Source: Ochrobactrum vermis (GTDB taxonomy: Bacteria > Pseudomonadota > Alphaproteobacteria > Rhizobiales > Rhizobiaceae). Taken from it: 64,000 bases of DNA. Numbering within the stretch: the first letter of the stretch is position 1; each line of letters starts with the position of its first letter. The notes beneath the pieces are model-generated. The model saw only the letters and a list, made by a program, of their open reading frames with translations. It did not search any database and was not told the DNA's origin. Below, piece after piece: positions 25,623-37,037 of the stretch. The position numbers and the translations under genes were made by a program. The stretch covers positions 1,426,001 to 1,490,000 of the forward strand of contig NZ_PCOC01000001.1 in assembly GCF_002975205.1 (NCBI RefSeq), read 5' to 3'.

Positions 25623-27275
25623 TCAGCGGTCGCGGAAGCGGTTCGTTATAGGGTAACGGCGATCGCGTCCGAAATTCTTCTTGGTAATTTTGACACCTGG
25701 TGCCGACTGCCGGCGCTTATACTCAGCCAGATAGAGCAAATGTTCGATCCGTTGAACGGTTTCGAGCGGATGTCCACGCTCGGCAATCTCAGTGTTGCTC
25801 ATTTCGTTTTCGACAAGGCACTCAAGAATATCGTCCAGAACCGGATAAGACGGCAAGCTATCCTGATCCGTCTGGTTTTCACGCAGTTCGGCTGATGGTG
25901 CCTTGGAAATGATGTTGTACGGAATGACCTCGCCCGAGGGACCAAGCGCGCCGTTCGGTACATGGCTGTTACGCCATTCCGACATCGCATAGACCTGCAT
26001 TTTATAGACGTCCTTGATCGGATTGAACCCGCCGTTCATGTCGCCATAAAGCGTCGCATAGCCCACCGACATTTCAGACTTGTTGCCGGTGGTGACAACC
26101 ATCGAACCAAACTTGTTCGAAACAGCCATCAAAATGGTGCCGCGCGCGCGGCTCTGCAGGTTTTCTTCGGTAACACCACTCTCGGTGCCTTCAAATAGCG
26201 GATGCAGCGCTTCCAGAAAGCCTTCAACCGGCGCAGAGATTGGAACAATATCGTATCTTACGCCGAGCGCTTTGGCGCAATCGGCTGCATCTTTCAAAGA
26301 GTCTTCGGATGTGTAGCGATACGGCAGCATGATACAGCGCACACGGTCCTTACCCAAGGCATCGACACCAAGAGCCGCACAGATTGCCGAGTCTATACCG
26401 CCGGAAAGTCCGAGCACGACGTCTTTGAAACCATTCTTGTTCACATAATCCCGCAGCCCCAGCACGCAGGCGGAATAATCAGCTTCGAGCCCTTCAGGAA
26501 GAATGGCCTTTTCGCCGTCTTCACAGCGCCAACCGTCATTCTCTCTGTGCCAGACGGTCAGCGTAATCTGCTCCGCGAACTGCGGCATTTGCAGACTGAG
26601 CGACCGGTCTGCGTTGAATGCAAATGATCCGCCGTCGAAAACCAGCTCGTCCTGCCCGCCAACCTGATTGGCATAAACCATCGGCAGCTCGGTTTCGATT
26701 ACCTGCTTGAGGACAACCTGATGCCGCCGATCCATCTTGGCGCGATGATAGGGTGAGCCATTTGGAACGAGCAGAATTTCCGCACCGCTCTCGGCAAGTG
26801 TTTCCGCCACACCGAGATCGCCCCAGATATCCTCGCAGATCGGAATCCCAATACGAACGCCACGGAAATTGACCGGACCTGGCATCGGACCCGGCTGAAA
26901 CACCCGCTTTTCATCGAACTCACCGTAGTTCGGCAGATCGACCTTGAACCGTTCGGCGATGATTTCACCACCGTCAAGCACGGCAATGGAGTTATGCAGA
27001 CCGCTTTCACGGCTGAGCGGCGTTCCAATGATAACCCCCGGCCCACCGTCAGCAGTGTCACTGGCTAATTCACGAACAGCGTTTTCGCAGGCAGCGAGGA
27101 AGGATGGCTTCAAAACCAGATCCTCTGGCGGATAGCCAGAAATGAACAATTCTGTAAACAGAATGAGATCGGCCTTCATCCTGGCCGCTTCGGCGCGCGC
27201 GGTGCGTGCCTTGACCAGGTTTCCGGCGATATCGCCCATGACGGGATTGAGCTGCGCAACGGCAATACGGAGCAT
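25623..27275 (-). CDS. nadE: Glutamine-dependent NAD+ synthetase
   Basis: 550 residues. The N-terminal glutaminase (CN-hydrolase fold, 1-250) shows the triad Glu in [11 protein letters not shown], Lys in HRAKMDRRH and Cys in [12 protein letters not shown]. The C-terminal synthetase (280-550) has the pyrophosphatase loop GLSGGIDSA and [18 protein letters not shown]. It amidates nicotinate adenine dinucleotide with glutamine-derived ammonia. The ATG at 27275 begins the conserved [11 protein letters not shown]; the frame extends nine codons further up without support. First gene of nadE-gltX. Confidence 0.96.
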   Translation of the reverse strand: MLRIAVAQLNPVMGDIAGNLVKARTARAEAARMKADLILFTELFISGYPPEDLVLKPSFLAACENAVRELASDTADGGPGVIIGTPLSRESGLHNSIAVLDGGEIIAERFKVDLPNYGEFDEKRVFQPGPMPGPVNFRGVRIGIPICEDIWGDLGVAETLAESGAEILLVPNGSPYHRAKMDRRHQVVLKQVIETELPMVYANQVGGQDELVFDGGSFAFNADRSLSLQMPQFAEQITLTVWHRENDGWRCEDGEKAILPEGLEADYSACVLGLRDYVNKNGFKDVVLGLSGGIDSAICAALGVDALGKDRVRCIMLPYRYTSEDSLKDAADCAKALGVRYDIVPISAPVEGFLEALHPLFEGTESGVTEENLQSRARGTILMAVSNKFGSMVVTTGNKSEMSVGYATLYGDMNGGFNPIKDVYKMQVYAMSEWRNSHVPNGALGPSGEVIPYNIISKAPSAELRENQTDQDSLPSYPVLDDILECLVENEMSNTEIAERGHPLETVQRIEHLLYLAEYKRRQSAPGVKITKKNFGRDRRYPITNRFRDR

Positions 27276-27367
27276 GGCAAGATTCTCGTGAGAGGCTAAC
27301 ATGCCCCAGCTTTAGCGCGCTTGGGCAAGCAAATGCAACGGATGCTATCGATCAACCACTCTGTTTG

Positions 27368-27721
27368 TCAGACCAGATAGGTATTGACGAGGATATAGCC
27401 CCAGACCGCGACGACAAACACAATGGAAATCAGAACTGCGAGGGAGCCGCAGTCTTTTGCAATCTGAATTTCCTTGTGAAAGTCCCGCGAGACAGCATCA
27501 CAGGTCGCCTCGATACCGGTGTTCAGCACTTCGACGAGGATAAGAAACAGGATCGATCCGGTCATGAAGAGGAAAGCAAGCCAGGTCGGAGCTAGAAAGA
27601 ACGCGACGGGCAGGGATAGAAGAAACAGCACCAGTTCCTGTTGGACGGCCTTTTCGTGGCCTGCGAGATATTTCAGTGCCCGCATGGAATTAATGAAAGC
27701 CAGAAAAATGCGCTGCATCAT
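27368..27721 (-). CDS. dgkA: Diacylglycerol kinase, DgkA type
   Basis: 117 residues with three membrane helices and the DgkA catalytic/membrane core EVLNTGIEATCD (helix 2 Glu) and EIQIAKDCGSLAV. It phosphorylates diacylglycerol to phosphatidate in the inner membrane, recycling diacylglycerol from glucan phosphoglycerol transfer. The ATG at 27721 follows GAGGG and gives normal length; a TTG at 27781 opens 20 more codons but abuts the hairpin terminator of the upstream gene, which argues against it. Confidence 0.92.
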   Translation of the reverse strand: MMQRIFLAFINSMRALKYLAGHEKAVQQELVLFLLSLPVAFFLAPTWLAFLFMTGSILFLILVEVLNTGIEATCDAVSRDFHKEIQIAKDCGSLAVLISIVFVVAVWGYILVNTYLV

Positions 27722-27781
27722 ACCCTCAATCAAATTGGCTACAGGATCGGCCCAAAATCGAATTGGATTGTCGGAAAGCAA

Positions 27782-27809
27782 CAGGGCGGAGATCGAAACC
27801 TCCGCCCTG
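27782..27809 (-). terminator. Terminator of the DAHP synthase gene
   Basis: A 10-bp perfect stem CAGGGCGGAG / CTCCGCCCTG with an 8-nt loop, followed on the minus strand by TTGCTTTCC. It lies between the DAHP synthase stop and dgkA. Confidence 0.8.
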
Positions 27810-27834
27810 CAAGCTCTACAATATGCGAAACAAG

Positions 27835-29214
27835 TCAGGCACTCGCGGCCTGTTTGTCAGCATCGGCATCGCGCTCCTTCTTGAGCAATTCAGCCAACAG
27901 AAATGCCAGCTCCAGTGCCTGATCGGCATTCAGACGTGGATCGCAATGCGTGTGGTAACGGTCATGCAGATCCTCGGCCGAGATCGCACGCGCTCCGCCT
28001 GTGCATTCCGTTACGTTCTTGCCGGTCATTTCGACATGAATGCCGCCCGGATGCGTACCTTCTGCGCGATGGATTGCGAAGAAAGACTCCACTTCCTTGA
28101 GGATGCGATCAAACGGACGCGTCTTGTAGCCACCGGCGGTAATCGTGTTGCCATGCATCGGATCGCACGACCATACAACCTTGCGGCCTTCCTTTTCGAC
28201 AGCTCGAATAAGCTGCGGCAGGTGATCACCAACCTTATCGTAGCCAAAGCGCGCAATCAGCGTCAGACGGCCAGCTTCGTTTTCCGGGTTCAAAAGATCG
28301 ATCAGGCGGATGAGATCATCCGGCTGCAAGGAAGGGCCACATTTGAGACCAAGCGGGTTCTTGATGCCGCGGCAGTATTCGATATGTGCATGGTCGGCCT
28401 GACGTGTGCGGTCGCCGATCCAGATCATATGACCGGACGTGCCGTACCAGTCACCGGATGTCGAATCCACGCGGGTCAACGCTTCTTCATATCCAAGAAG
28501 CAGCGCTTCATGGCTGGTGTAGAAATCCGTTTCACGCAGCGAATGATTGCTGTCAGAGGTGATACCGATCGCACGCATGAAGTTCATGGTCTCGGAGATA
28601 CGCTGCGCCAAGGCCGCATAGCGTTCTGCCTGCGGGCTTTTGCCGACAAAGCCGAGCATCCACTGGTGAACGTTCTCCAGATTGGCATAACCACCCTGTG
28701 CGAATGCGCGCAGCAGGTTAAGTGTGGCAGCCGACTGGCGATATGCCATATCCTGACGTTGCGGATCGGGAATACGCGACGCAGAATCGAACTCGATACC
28801 GTTGATGATATCACCACGGTAGGACGGCAGTTCCACGCCATTCAGCGTTTCCATGTCCGACGAGCGCGGCTTGGCAAACTGGCCGGCAATACGGCCGACC
28901 TTCACCACCGGCTTCGAAGCGCCGAATGTGAGTACGACTGCCATCTGAAGAAAGACGCGGAAAAAGTCGCGGATATTATCCGCGCCGTGCTCCGCGAAAC
29001 TTTCAGCGCAATCGCCTCCCTGAAGCAGAAATGCCTTGCCTTCTGCCACGTCAGCCAGTTGCTGCTTGAGCTTGCGCGCTTCACCTGCAAAAACCAGTGG
29101 CGGATAGGTGCGAAGACGGGCCTCAACCTCGTTCAGAGCCTGTGCGTCTGGATAAAACGGCACTTGCTTGATCGGTTTGTTTCTCCAGGAATGCGGGGTC
29201 CAGTTCTTCGTCAT
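27835..29214 (-). CDS. 3-deoxy-7-phosphoheptulonate synthase, class II
   Basis: 459 residues. It makes DAHP from phosphoenolpyruvate and erythrose 4-phosphate, the first step of aromatic amino acid synthesis. Class II (plant-like) motifs: [14 protein letters not shown] (metal Cys), [50 protein letters not shown] and [17 protein letters not shown]. Length matches plant-type enzymes. It starts at the ATG at 29214 ([11 protein letters not shown]). It is a single gene with its own terminator. The family is called aroG or aroH in different species, so no symbol is given. Confidence 0.95.
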   Translation of the reverse strand: MTKNWTPHSWRNKPIKQVPFYPDAQALNEVEARLRTYPPLVFAGEARKLKQQLADVAEGKAFLLQGGDCAESFAEHGADNIRDFFRVFLQMAVVLTFGASKPVVKVGRIAGQFAKPRSSDMETLNGVELPSYRGDIINGIEFDSASRIPDPQRQDMAYRQSAATLNLLRAFAQGGYANLENVHQWMLGFVGKSPQAERYAALAQRISETMNFMRAIGITSDSNHSLRETDFYTSHEALLLGYEEALTRVDSTSGDWYGTSGHMIWIGDRTRQADHAHIEYCRGIKNPLGLKCGPSLQPDDLIRLIDLLNPENEAGRLTLIARFGYDKVGDHLPQLIRAVEKEGRKVVWSCDPMHGNTITAGGYKTRPFDRILKEVESFFAIHRAEGTHPGGIHVEMTGKNVTECTGGARAISAEDLHDRYHTHCDPRLNADQALELAFLLAELLKKERDADADKQAASA

Positions 29215-29422
29215 TTGAGCACCTGTTTGCTTCTATCCGCTCGATTTCTCTCGGATTATATCCTCCTTGCACGAATGCCGGAATCCCTTAATGGCCAGCC
29301 CGCATCTGACAAAGATGACAGCCTGCCCCGGAAACCCGGCCTGCGTGATCGCGCTGATATAATGCAGCCAGAGACTTTATGCCAGCAATATTCGTTCACC
29401 GGACAAACCGGCTGCGAAAGAT

Positions 29423-30817
29423 TTAGCCGTCGACTTTTTCACCATTCACAACAAGATAGGTCGGCTTGTACATGGTGACCAATTCCTCGGCGGCCGTTGG
29501 GTGAACGGCCATCGTCCGGTCAAAGTCATCTTTGATTGCACCAGACTTGAGCGAAATACCCAGAAGCTGAGCCATTTCACCCGCGTCGGGTCCCATTATA
29601 TGGGCGCCGACAACCCGGCGGCTTGCTGTATCAACTATCAGCTTCATCAGCATTTTTTCATTGCGACCGGAAAGCGTGTTCTTCATCGGTCGGAACAGAG
29701 CTCTGTAAACCTCGATTTCCGGATACTTCTTCGCGGCCTCATCTTCGGGCAAACCAACTGTGCCAATTTCTGGCTGCGAAAAGACGGCCGTCGCGATCAG
29801 TTCATGATCCGGCTTCGTCGGATTATCCTTGAACGCAGTTTCGAGGAAGCACATGGCTTCATGGATTGCCACCGGCGTCAGCTGAACACGGTTCGTAACA
29901 TCGCCCACCGCCCAGATATTGGCGATATTGGTACGCGAATATTCATCGACCGGAATGGCGCCGAGTTCGTCCATCTGCACGCCAGCCCGCTCCAGCCCAA
30001 GACCGTTTGTGTTGGCCTTACGCCCGATAGCCATCATAGCCTGGCCGGCTTCCAGTGTTTCGCCGTTGTTCAATGAGATTTTCAGAGTACCGTCAGACTG
30101 TTTCTCGACCTTTTCGAAAACGGCTCCGCAAACAATGCGGATGCCCTTCGCTTCCATTGTTTCGTGCAAAAGACGGCGCAGGTCCGGATCAAAACGGGAG
30201 AGAATTTCCTGGCCGCGATAAACCAGCGTCGTCTCGACACCGAGACCGTGGAATATGTTCGCGAATTCAACTGCAATGTATCCACCACCTGCAATAACGA
30301 TTGCCTTCGGTAGTTCAGCGAGATGAAAAGCTTCATTGGAACTGATGCAGTGTTCACGTCCGGGCATGGTTTCGGGCATGCTTGGATGACCGCCCGTCGC
30401 AATCAATATCTGGTCTGCCGTGACGCGGCGACCGTCTGCTTTCAACTCTATGGTATGTCCATCGATTAGTTCGGCGCGGCTGGAGAAAATTTCGACTTCA
30501 GAATTCTGGAGACCCTTGGTGTAGAGCCCCTCAAGCCGGGTAATTTCCTTATCCTTGGCATCGATCAGCTTCTTCCAATCGAATGTCGAAGCGCCAACAT
30601 CCCAACCGTAACCAGCCGCATCCTCAAAATGTTCAGGAAACTGCGAAGCATAGACAAAAAGTTTCTTTGGTACGCAACCGCGAATAACGCAGGTCCCTCC
30701 CATGCGGTATTCTTCCGCAAGGCCGACCTTCTTCCCCATCGCCCCAGCGAGACGTGCAGCCCTGACACCGCCCGAACCGCCGCCAATAACAAAAAGATCA
30801 TAGTCGAAGCCGGTCAT
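29423..30817 (-). CDS. gor: Glutathione-disulfide reductase
   Basis: 464 residues, class I pyridine-nucleotide disulfide reductase. The redox disulfide is in GGTCVIRGCVPKKL, FAD loop GGGSGGVRAARLA, NADPH loop AGGGYIAVEF, and the C-terminal interface has the catalytic HPTAAEE. Sequence around VIRGCVPKKLFVYASQF is typical of glutathione, not dihydrolipoamide, reductases. The ATG at 30817 is chosen because GGAGA lies 7 nt upstream. It keeps the glutathione pool reduced in the cytoplasm. Confidence 0.95.
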   Translation of the reverse strand: MTGFDYDLFVIGGGSGGVRAARLAGAMGKKVGLAEEYRMGGTCVIRGCVPKKLFVYASQFPEHFEDAAGYGWDVGASTFDWKKLIDAKDKEITRLEGLYTKGLQNSEVEIFSSRAELIDGHTIELKADGRRVTADQILIATGGHPSMPETMPGREHCISSNEAFHLAELPKAIVIAGGGYIAVEFANIFHGLGVETTLVYRGQEILSRFDPDLRRLLHETMEAKGIRIVCGAVFEKVEKQSDGTLKISLNNGETLEAGQAMMAIGRKANTNGLGLERAGVQMDELGAIPVDEYSRTNIANIWAVGDVTNRVQLTPVAIHEAMCFLETAFKDNPTKPDHELIATAVFSQPEIGTVGLPEDEAAKKYPEIEVYRALFRPMKNTLSGRNEKMLMKLIVDTASRRVVGAHIMGPDAGEMAQLLGISLKSGAIKDDFDRTMAVHPTAAEELVTMYKPTYLVVNGEKVDG

Positions 30818-30865
30818 GGGTTTCTCCAATAAAACATTACGTTGCCCGATATGTAAGCAAAAGAA

Positions 30866-30891
30866 AAAGCCCGGCCAAGTGACCGGGCTTT
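30866..30891 (-). terminator. Terminator of the DUF2059 gene
   Basis: A 9-bp stem AAAGCCCGG / CCGGGCTTT with an 8-nt loop, followed on the minus strand by TTCTTTT. It separates the DUF2059 gene from gor. Confidence 0.85.
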
Positions 30892-30915
30892 CAAATTCCG
30901 CGTTACCGCAACAAA

Positions 30916-31452
30916 TTACTGCTGTGCAGGCTGTGCTGGGGCTGCTGCAGCGCCAGCCTGAGCTGCCAGAACTTCAGCCACGCCGGTTGCCAGATCACGG
31001 GCGATGCCGTTTTGCCAGATATTGGCGGCCTTCACGACTTCGCGCGTCACGATCGGGCCTTCCGACAGAAGCTTCTTGCCTGCTGACGACGTGTAGAATG
31101 CTGCAATCGCCTTCAGTTCGTCTTCCGAGAACGCCTTCGCATAGGCACGCGCGGATTCGGTTTCGAGGTCTGCACGACGAGAAGCGAGGGCCAGAGCCTT
31201 GTCATCGACCGTCTTGGTGATGAGGGCCTCCAGATTCGGATCCTTCTGGATCAGCTCGCCTTTCAGCGAGCGCGCTGCGTTCGGCAGAATTTCGTCGAAC
31301 TGCGCGGTAGCATCAATTGCGGAAATAGCAGCACGAGCAGCTTCCAGATGAGCTTCTGTGATTTCCTGTGCAGATGCCGCATGAATGCCCGACATCAGTA
31401 CGAGCGCGGAAAACGGTGCAATCAGACGGCGAAAGCCAGTTGCCGGGATCAT
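30916..31452 (-). CDS. DUF2059 family secreted protein
   Basis: 178 residues. A Sec signal peptide (to about residue 28, ...IHAASAQ) precedes an all-helical DUF2059 domain containing FSEDELKAIAAFYTSSAGKKLL, its signature near residue 110. The end is Ala/Pro-rich (QAGAAAAPAQPAQQ). It is periplasmic with no defined function. It lies 25 bp downstream of rpiA on the same strand, so probably co-transcribed, and ends at a terminator. Confidence 0.88.
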   Translation of the reverse strand: MIPATGFRRLIAPFSALVLMSGIHAASAQEITEAHLEAARAAISAIDATAQFDEILPNAARSLKGELIQKDPNLEALITKTVDDKALALASRRADLETESARAYAKAFSEDELKAIAAFYTSSAGKKLLSEGPIVTREVVKAANIWQNGIARDLATGVAEVLAAQAGAAAAPAQPAQQ

Positions 31453-31477
31453 ATGGTCAGTACTCCGTTCAATCAGT

Positions 31478-32176
31478 TCAAGACCGGTTCATGGTGCGGA
31501 TGCCGTCGTTGCCGGCAATCACTGCCGCACGCGCCAGTCCGATGAAAAGTCCGTGCTCGACAACGCCTGGAATTGCGAAGAGAGCGTCAGATAGTGTCTT
31601 TGGATCGGGAATGCGGCCAAAAGATGCATCCACGATATAATGCCCACCATCCGTTACAAAGGGTGAGCCATCTTTTAAACGCAGTGCCAGCGGGCCTGCA
31701 AGGCCACACTTTGCAGATGCCTCTTCAATCGCACGCATGGTAGCGCCGAGACCGAAACGATTGACTTCCACAGGCAGGGGAAAACGCCCTAGCGTCTCGA
31801 CCACCTTCGAACCGTCGGCAATAACGATCATGGCATCGGACGCCGCAGCCACGATCTTTTCGCGAAGAAGAGCTCCACCGCCACCCTTGATGAGCGAAAG
31901 GTTGACGTCGACTTCGTCAGCGCCATCCACGGTAAGATCGAGATGAGGCGTTTCATCAAGCGTCGTAAGCGGAATGCCGAGTTCCTCGCAAAGTTTCGCG
32001 GTGCGTTCGGAAGTGGGCACTCCAATGATCTTGAAGCCGTTACCTACCTTTTCGGCAAGCAGCCGCACGAATTCCTCCGCCGTCGAACCAGTACCAATCC
32101 CCAGACGCATTCCGTCCTTGACGTGCGTGAGTGCTTCTGCGGCGGCTGCGATCTTCAGCTTGCGAGCTTCATCCAT
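31478..32176 (-). CDS. rpiA: Ribose-5-phosphate isomerase A
   Basis: 232 residues. Interconverts ribose 5-phosphate and ribulose 5-phosphate. Motifs: [11 protein letters not shown] (phosphate loop), DGADEVD and [11 protein letters not shown] (catalytic Glu/Lys), [15 protein letters not shown]. The start at the ATG at 32176 ([16 protein letters not shown]) is chosen over the open frame to 32248, whose extra 24 residues are not family-like. Followed by the DUF2059 gene. Confidence 0.96.
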   Translation of the reverse strand: MDEARKLKIAAAAEALTHVKDGMRLGIGTGSTAEEFVRLLAEKVGNGFKIIGVPTSERTAKLCEELGIPLTTLDETPHLDLTVDGADEVDVNLSLIKGGGGALLREKIVAAASDAMIVIADGSKVVETLGRFPLPVEVNRFGLGATMRAIEEASAKCGLAGPLALRLKDGSPFVTDGGHYIVDASFGRIPDPKTLSDALFAIPGVVEHGLFIGLARAAVIAGNDGIRTMNRS

Positions 32177-32373
32177 ACCCAAATTCCCGATAGTCCCCTG
32201 CGGATTCTCATTGTGGTCCGGTTCGCCTCTAGCATGCGGGCGCGGCACAACAAAGCGCCTATTCGAACTATGACGCAGAATTTAGGTTTTTAAGCAAATC
32301 TGATCGCGAGGTTGAGCCGAAGACGACAATCAGATAGGAATGCCTCAATCCCCATCTTAACCGCGAGAAGCTA

Positions 32374-33075
32374 ATGTCCGCCGCTAATCCCAAGCCTATC
32401 ATTGTTTTCGATCTCGACGGGACTCTTGTCGATACAGCACCGGACCTTCTCGACAGCCTTAATCACTGCCTCGCCATATCGGGTTTGAAAACGGCGGATC
32501 GTGAATCGCTGCGGAGATTCGTTGGCCAGGGCGGGCGCGTCATGATCGAGCGCGCCTTTGCCGCGCAGCAGAAACAGACCAATGAGGCGCAGCTCGATAA
32601 TCTCGTCGAAGAATTTCGCGAGCACTATGCAGATAATATGCCGGGACACTCGACCTTCTTCCCAGGTGTTCTCGAGGCGATGGACCGTTTCTCGGCACAC
32701 GGATATGAACTGGCAGTTTGCACGAACAAATTCGAGGCTTTGTCGGTCAAGTTACTGACCTCGATGGGTGAAGCCGGAAGATTTGCGGCGATTTGCGGTG
32801 CCGATACTTTCGCCTATCGCAAACCTGACCCGCGCCATCTCACCGAAACCATCGCGCGGGCCGGCGGCAATCGCGAACGGGCAATCATGGTTGGCGATAG
32901 CCGTACCGATATAGATACTGCCAAAGCGGCTGGTATCCCCGTTGTTGCCGTCGATTTCGGATATACCGATCTTCCGGTGCAACATTATGAACCAAGCCGA
33001 GTCATATCCCATTTCGATGAGTTCACTCTCGAAGTGGCCGGGCAACTCATCGATGCGGTCACTGCGCCCGTATAA
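32374..33075 (+). CDS. gph: HAD-family phosphoglycolate phosphatase
   Basis: 233 residues. HAD motifs: I DLDGTLVDTAPDL (residues 13-25), II VCTNK, III RKPDPRH, IV GDSRTDIDTAKAAG; a helical cap lies between I and II. The TAPDLL cap start and overall length match Gph, which removes 2-phosphoglycolate formed by DNA repair or oxygenase side reactions. Closely related HAD phosphatases cannot be excluded. A small secreted-protein gene follows after 13 bp. Confidence 0.88.
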   Translation: MSAANPKPIIVFDLDGTLVDTAPDLLDSLNHCLAISGLKTADRESLRRFVGQGGRVMIERAFAAQQKQTNEAQLDNLVEEFREHYADNMPGHSTFFPGVLEAMDRFSAHGYELAVCTNKFEALSVKLLTSMGEAGRFAAICGADTFAYRKPDPRHLTETIARAGGNRERAIMVGDSRTDIDTAKAAGIPVVAVDFGYTDLPVQHYEPSRVISHFDEFTLEVAGQLIDAVTAPV

Positions 33076-33088
33076 GAAAGATTGGAAA

Positions 33089-33349
33089 ATGACTACGCAG
33101 CGTTTTCTGATTTTTGGCGTCGTTTTTTCAGCCATGATATCTACTGCGCCTGCAAATGATGGCTCGCCGGGCCTACCCGGTGTACAGCCGCAAAAACCCA
33201 TCGTGTCCGCCCCGCCTCCGGCGCCAGAACCGGATCAGACTCAGAGCGGTAATTGGAAGAATTTTCGCATCGGCAATACAGATGTTTCTGTCTCCGGAAG
33301 TATCACTATTGACGTCGGCACCAAGAACAGCCGAACGTCCGGTCGTTAA
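33089..33349 (+). CDS. Small secreted Pro-rich protein
   Basis: 86 residues, no recognised family. A signal peptide (MTTQRFLIFGVVFSAM..., cleavage probably after APA near residue 22) is followed by a Pro-rich segment (PGLPGVQPQKPIVSAPPPAP) and a short beta-like end (WKNFRIGNTDVSVSGSITID). TTGGAA precedes the ATG. It lies 13 bp after gph, so probably in its transcript. It overlaps the nnrDE stop by 4 bp (convergent). Probably real because of its start context and coherent signal peptide. Confidence 0.6.
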   Translation: MTTQRFLIFGVVFSAMISTAPANDGSPGLPGVQPQKPIVSAPPPAPEPDQTQSGNWKNFRIGNTDVSVSGSITIDVGTKNSRTSGR

Positions 33350-34848
33350 TTTCGGGAAGATCGCTCTAACGCCGACAAAACCTTAGGAAGTTGAGCAGGC
33401 AAATCTTCGGCGATAAGGCCATGACCGAAGCGACGAGCGGCGTCCGCATGCATCCATACCGACGCACAGGCAGCGACAAATGCAGGCATGCCCTGCGAAA
33501 GCAGGCCGCAGACTATACCCGTCAGGACGTCACCTGATCCTGCTGTCGCCAGCAACGGTGTTCCATTGGCGTTGACTACGGCCAGTCCTTCCGGTTCCGC
33601 AATCACGGTATCGGGCCCTTTATATATAATAAATGCATTGGCACGCTTTGCAGCCTCACGCGCCTTTTCAATCTTCGAGGTCGAATTCTTTGCGATATCA
33701 GGGAACAGTCGCCGGAATTCTCCTTCGTGCGGTGTGAGCACGAGCGGCGTCGCAACACCCTGCCGCTTTTCGAACAGCTCGTTTGGATTCCGTTCAAAAG
33801 CCGTAATCCCGTCAGCATCCAGAACCAGGCCGTGAAATCCCTCCAGTTCGCCGCTGGCGAGAAACAAGGCATGTTCACGCGCAAAAGCCGGATTCCCATA
33901 ACCTGGACCGAGTACCGCTGCGGCAACCTTGCGTTCAGCAAAGAACTGCCGAACATCTCTCAAGCCGCGCGTTTCACGGATCATGATGCTGGTCAGATGC
34001 GCCGCATTCACCACCATGGCGTCGGGCGGAGACAAAAGCGTCACCGCGCCCGCTCCGCTACGAGCTGCTGCAAGAGCTGACAGACGTGCCGCGCCTGTCG
34101 AATGAGCCCCGCCGGACAACACCGCGACATGGCCACGACTATATTTATAAGCCTCAGCGCCAAGAACAGGCAACGTGCTTTCCCAAAGCTCAGGAGCATT
34201 CTCGAAAGTGCGCGGTTCGATAGTTGCAAGTATGTGATCTGGAATACCGATATCCGCAACGTGGAGAACACCGCAATGCGCCCTTCCCGGCTGCAGCAGG
34301 TGGCCGGGTTTCTTGCGAAAAAATGTGACGGTTGCGCGCGCCCGGATCGCCGTGCCGAGAATGCCCCCGCCTTCACCGGATATGCCGCTTGGCAAATCAA
34401 CTGCCACAACAGGCACGTCAGAGGCATTCACCGCATCAATTGCTACGGCTTCAGCTCCGTGAATGTCACGAGCGAGTCCTGCGCCGAATAGGGCGTCGAC
34501 TACCCCTCCAAAACTAGCGGTCGAAAACTCGTTGAAGTTGGTCACAGGTCCCTTGTAGAAAAGCGATGCGCGCATGGCATCCGAGCCTTTCCGAGGAGGA
34601 GTTGATGCGAAGCATACAACTTCCAATCCCGCCTCCAGCAGAAACTGTGCCGCGATGTAACCGTCGCCGCCATTGTTGCCGGGCCCGCACAGAACAGCGA
34701 CAGGCGCATTGCGGGGAAACATCCGCTGCGCGACATCCGCAACCGCTCGCCCTGCCGCAACCATCAGCGAGAAACCATCCTTGATACCAGACCCGATCGT
34801 CTGGCGATCCGCTTCTGCCATTTCCTGCGGAGTCAGCAATTCGTACAT
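33346..34848 (-). CDS. nnr: Bifunctional NAD(P)H-hydrate epimerase / ADP-dependent dehydratase
   Basis: 500 residues. It repairs hydrated NAD(P)H. The N-terminal YjeF_N epimerase (1-210) has GPGNNGGDGYIAAQFL and VAVDLPSGISGEGG. The C-terminal ribokinase-like dehydratase (225-500) shows GGAHSTGAARLSA, VLTPHEGEFRRLF, KGPDTVIA and ATAGSGDVLTG. The ATG at 34848 follows a GTG one codon earlier; either may be used. No partner gene is adjacent in its direction; the sigma-54 promoter region of glnB starts on its 5' side. Confidence 0.95.
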   Translation of the reverse strand: MYELLTPQEMAEADRQTIGSGIKDGFSLMVAAGRAVADVAQRMFPRNAPVAVLCGPGNNGGDGYIAAQFLLEAGLEVVCFASTPPRKGSDAMRASLFYKGPVTNFNEFSTASFGGVVDALFGAGLARDIHGAEAVAIDAVNASDVPVVAVDLPSGISGEGGGILGTAIRARATVTFFRKKPGHLLQPGRAHCGVLHVADIGIPDHILATIEPRTFENAPELWESTLPVLGAEAYKYSRGHVAVLSGGAHSTGAARLSALAAARSGAGAVTLLSPPDAMVVNAAHLTSIMIRETRGLRDVRQFFAERKVAAAVLGPGYGNPAFAREHALFLASGELEGFHGLVLDADGITAFERNPNELFEKRQGVATPLVLTPHEGEFRRLFPDIAKNSTSKIEKAREAAKRANAFIIYKGPDTVIAEPEGLAVVNANGTPLLATAGSGDVLTGIVCGLLSQGMPAFVAACASVWMHADAARRFGHGLIAEDLPAQLPKVLSALERSSRN

Positions 34849-35493
<645 letters not shown>

Positions 35494-35537
35494 TAATACC
35501 TGCGTACAATCCATCGTCGTGCAAACAGGATACCAAA

Positions 35538-36947
35538 ATGACGACTGCCAATGACATTCTGAAACAGATCAAAGACAACGACATCAAGTTTGTTGACCTG
35601 CGCTTCACCGATCCCAAGGGCAAGCTGCATCACGTCACGATGGATATTGGCCTCGTAGACGAAGAAATGTTCGAAGACGGCGTCATGTTTGACGGTTCAT
35701 CGATCGGTGGCTGGAAGGCCATCAACGAATCCGACATGGTTCTCATGCCGGATCCAGAAACCGCTCACATCGATCCATTCTTCGCTCAGTCCACGCTGGT
35801 CATTCTCTGCGACATTCTTGATCCGATTTCGGGTGAAGCTTATGGCCGCGATCCACGCACGACTGCAAAGAAGGCCGAAGCCTACATGAAGTCGCTCGGC
35901 ATCGGCGACACTGTTTATGTTGGCCCGGAAGCTGAATTCTTCGTCTTCGACGACGTCAAGTACAAGGTCGATCCGTTCAACACCGGCTTCAAGCTCGATT
36001 CGACTGAACTGCCATCGAACGACGATACCGATTACGAAACCGGCAATCTCGGCCACCGTCCACGTGTCAAGGGCGGGTACTTCCCGGTTCCGCCAATCGA
36101 CAGCGCACAGGACATGCGTTCGGAAATGCTCACCATTCTGACGGAAATGGGCGTAACCGTTGAGAAGCACCACCACGAAGTGGCTTCGGCTCAGCACGAA
36201 CTCGGTGTGAAATTTGATACGCTCGTTCGTAACGCCGACAAGATGCAGATCTACAAGTATGTTGTGCATCAGGTTGCCAATGCCTACGGCAAGACTGCAA
36301 CCTTCATGCCAAAGCCAGTTTTCGGCGATAACGGCTCGGGTATGCACGTTCACTTCTCGATCTGGAAAGAAGGCAAGCCAACCTTCGCTGGTAACGAATA
36401 TGCCGGTCTGTCGGAAAACTGCCTGTACTTCATCGGTGGCGTCATCAAGCATGCCAAAGCTGTGAACGCATTCACCAACCCATCGACCAACTCCTACAAG
36501 CGCCTCGTCCCAGGTTACGAAGCTCCGGTTCTGCTCGCTTACTCAGCTCGCAACCGTTCGGCTTCCTGCCGTATTCCATTCGGCTCGTCGCCGAAATCGA
36601 AGCGCCTTGAAGTTCGTTTCCCGGATCCGGCAGCAAACCCATATCTCTGCTTCGCAGCGCTGCTGATGGCTGGTCTTGATGGCATCAAGAACAAGATCCA
36701 TCCGGGCCAGGCAATGGATAAGGATCTGTACGATCTGCCAGCAAAGGAACTCAAGAAGATCCCAACCGTCTGCGGTTCGCTTCGTGAAGCGCTGCAGTCG
36801 CTCGATAAGGATCGCGAGTTCCTCAAGGCTGGCGGCGTCTTTGAAGATGATCAGATTGACAGCTTCATTGAGCTCAAGATGGCCGAAGTGCTGCGTTACG
36901 AAACGACGCCACATCCGGTCGAGTACGACATGTACTACTCGGTTTAA
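35538..36947 (+). CDS. glnA: Type I glutamine synthetase
   Basis: 469 residues, dodecameric GSI-beta. Motifs: [45 protein letters not shown], and the adenylylation site [11 protein letters not shown] (Tyr near 398). It makes glutamine from glutamate and ammonia. Expression is expected from the sigma-54 promoter before glnB and activity is tuned by adenylylation through P-II. AGG precedes the ATG. It ends at a strong terminator. Confidence 0.98.
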   Translation: MTTANDILKQIKDNDIKFVDLRFTDPKGKLHHVTMDIGLVDEEMFEDGVMFDGSSIGGWKAINESDMVLMPDPETAHIDPFFAQSTLVILCDILDPISGEAYGRDPRTTAKKAEAYMKSLGIGDTVYVGPEAEFFVFDDVKYKVDPFNTGFKLDSTELPSNDDTDYETGNLGHRPRVKGGYFPVPPIDSAQDMRSEMLTILTEMGVTVEKHHHEVASAQHELGVKFDTLVRNADKMQIYKYVVHQVANAYGKTATFMPKPVFGDNGSGMHVHFSIWKEGKPTFAGNEYAGLSENCLYFIGGVIKHAKAVNAFTNPSTNSYKRLVPGYEAPVLLAYSARNRSASCRIPFGSSPKSKRLEVRFPDPAANPYLCFAALLMAGLDGIKNKIHPGQAMDKDLYDLPAKELKKIPTVCGSLREALQSLDKDREFLKAGGVFEDDQIDSFIELKMAEVLRYETTPHPVEYDMYYSV

Positions 36948-36949
36948 GA

Positions 36950-36983
36950 AAATTGCGCGGATGCCAATCCATCCGCGCAATTT
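36950..36983 (+). terminator. Terminator of glnBA
   Basis: A 13-bp perfect stem AAATTGCGCGGAT / ATCCGCGCAATTT, loop of 8 nt, followed by CTTTT, two bases after the glnA stop. Confidence 0.92.
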
Positions 36984-37037
36984 CTTTTACTTTTACCGAG
37001 GGGAACGACGCGCAACACTTGATGATTGCGCGCGCAA

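Noticed and set aside
29215..29422. Riboswitch or small RNA between gor and the DAHP synthase gene
   Set aside because: Only short weak inverted repeats (CCGG-type) are present; no conserved RNA class or terminator pattern recognised.
27763..29478. A 571-codon plus-strand frame
   Set aside because: Antisense to the class II DAHP synthase and dgkA; no signal, motif or ribosome site.
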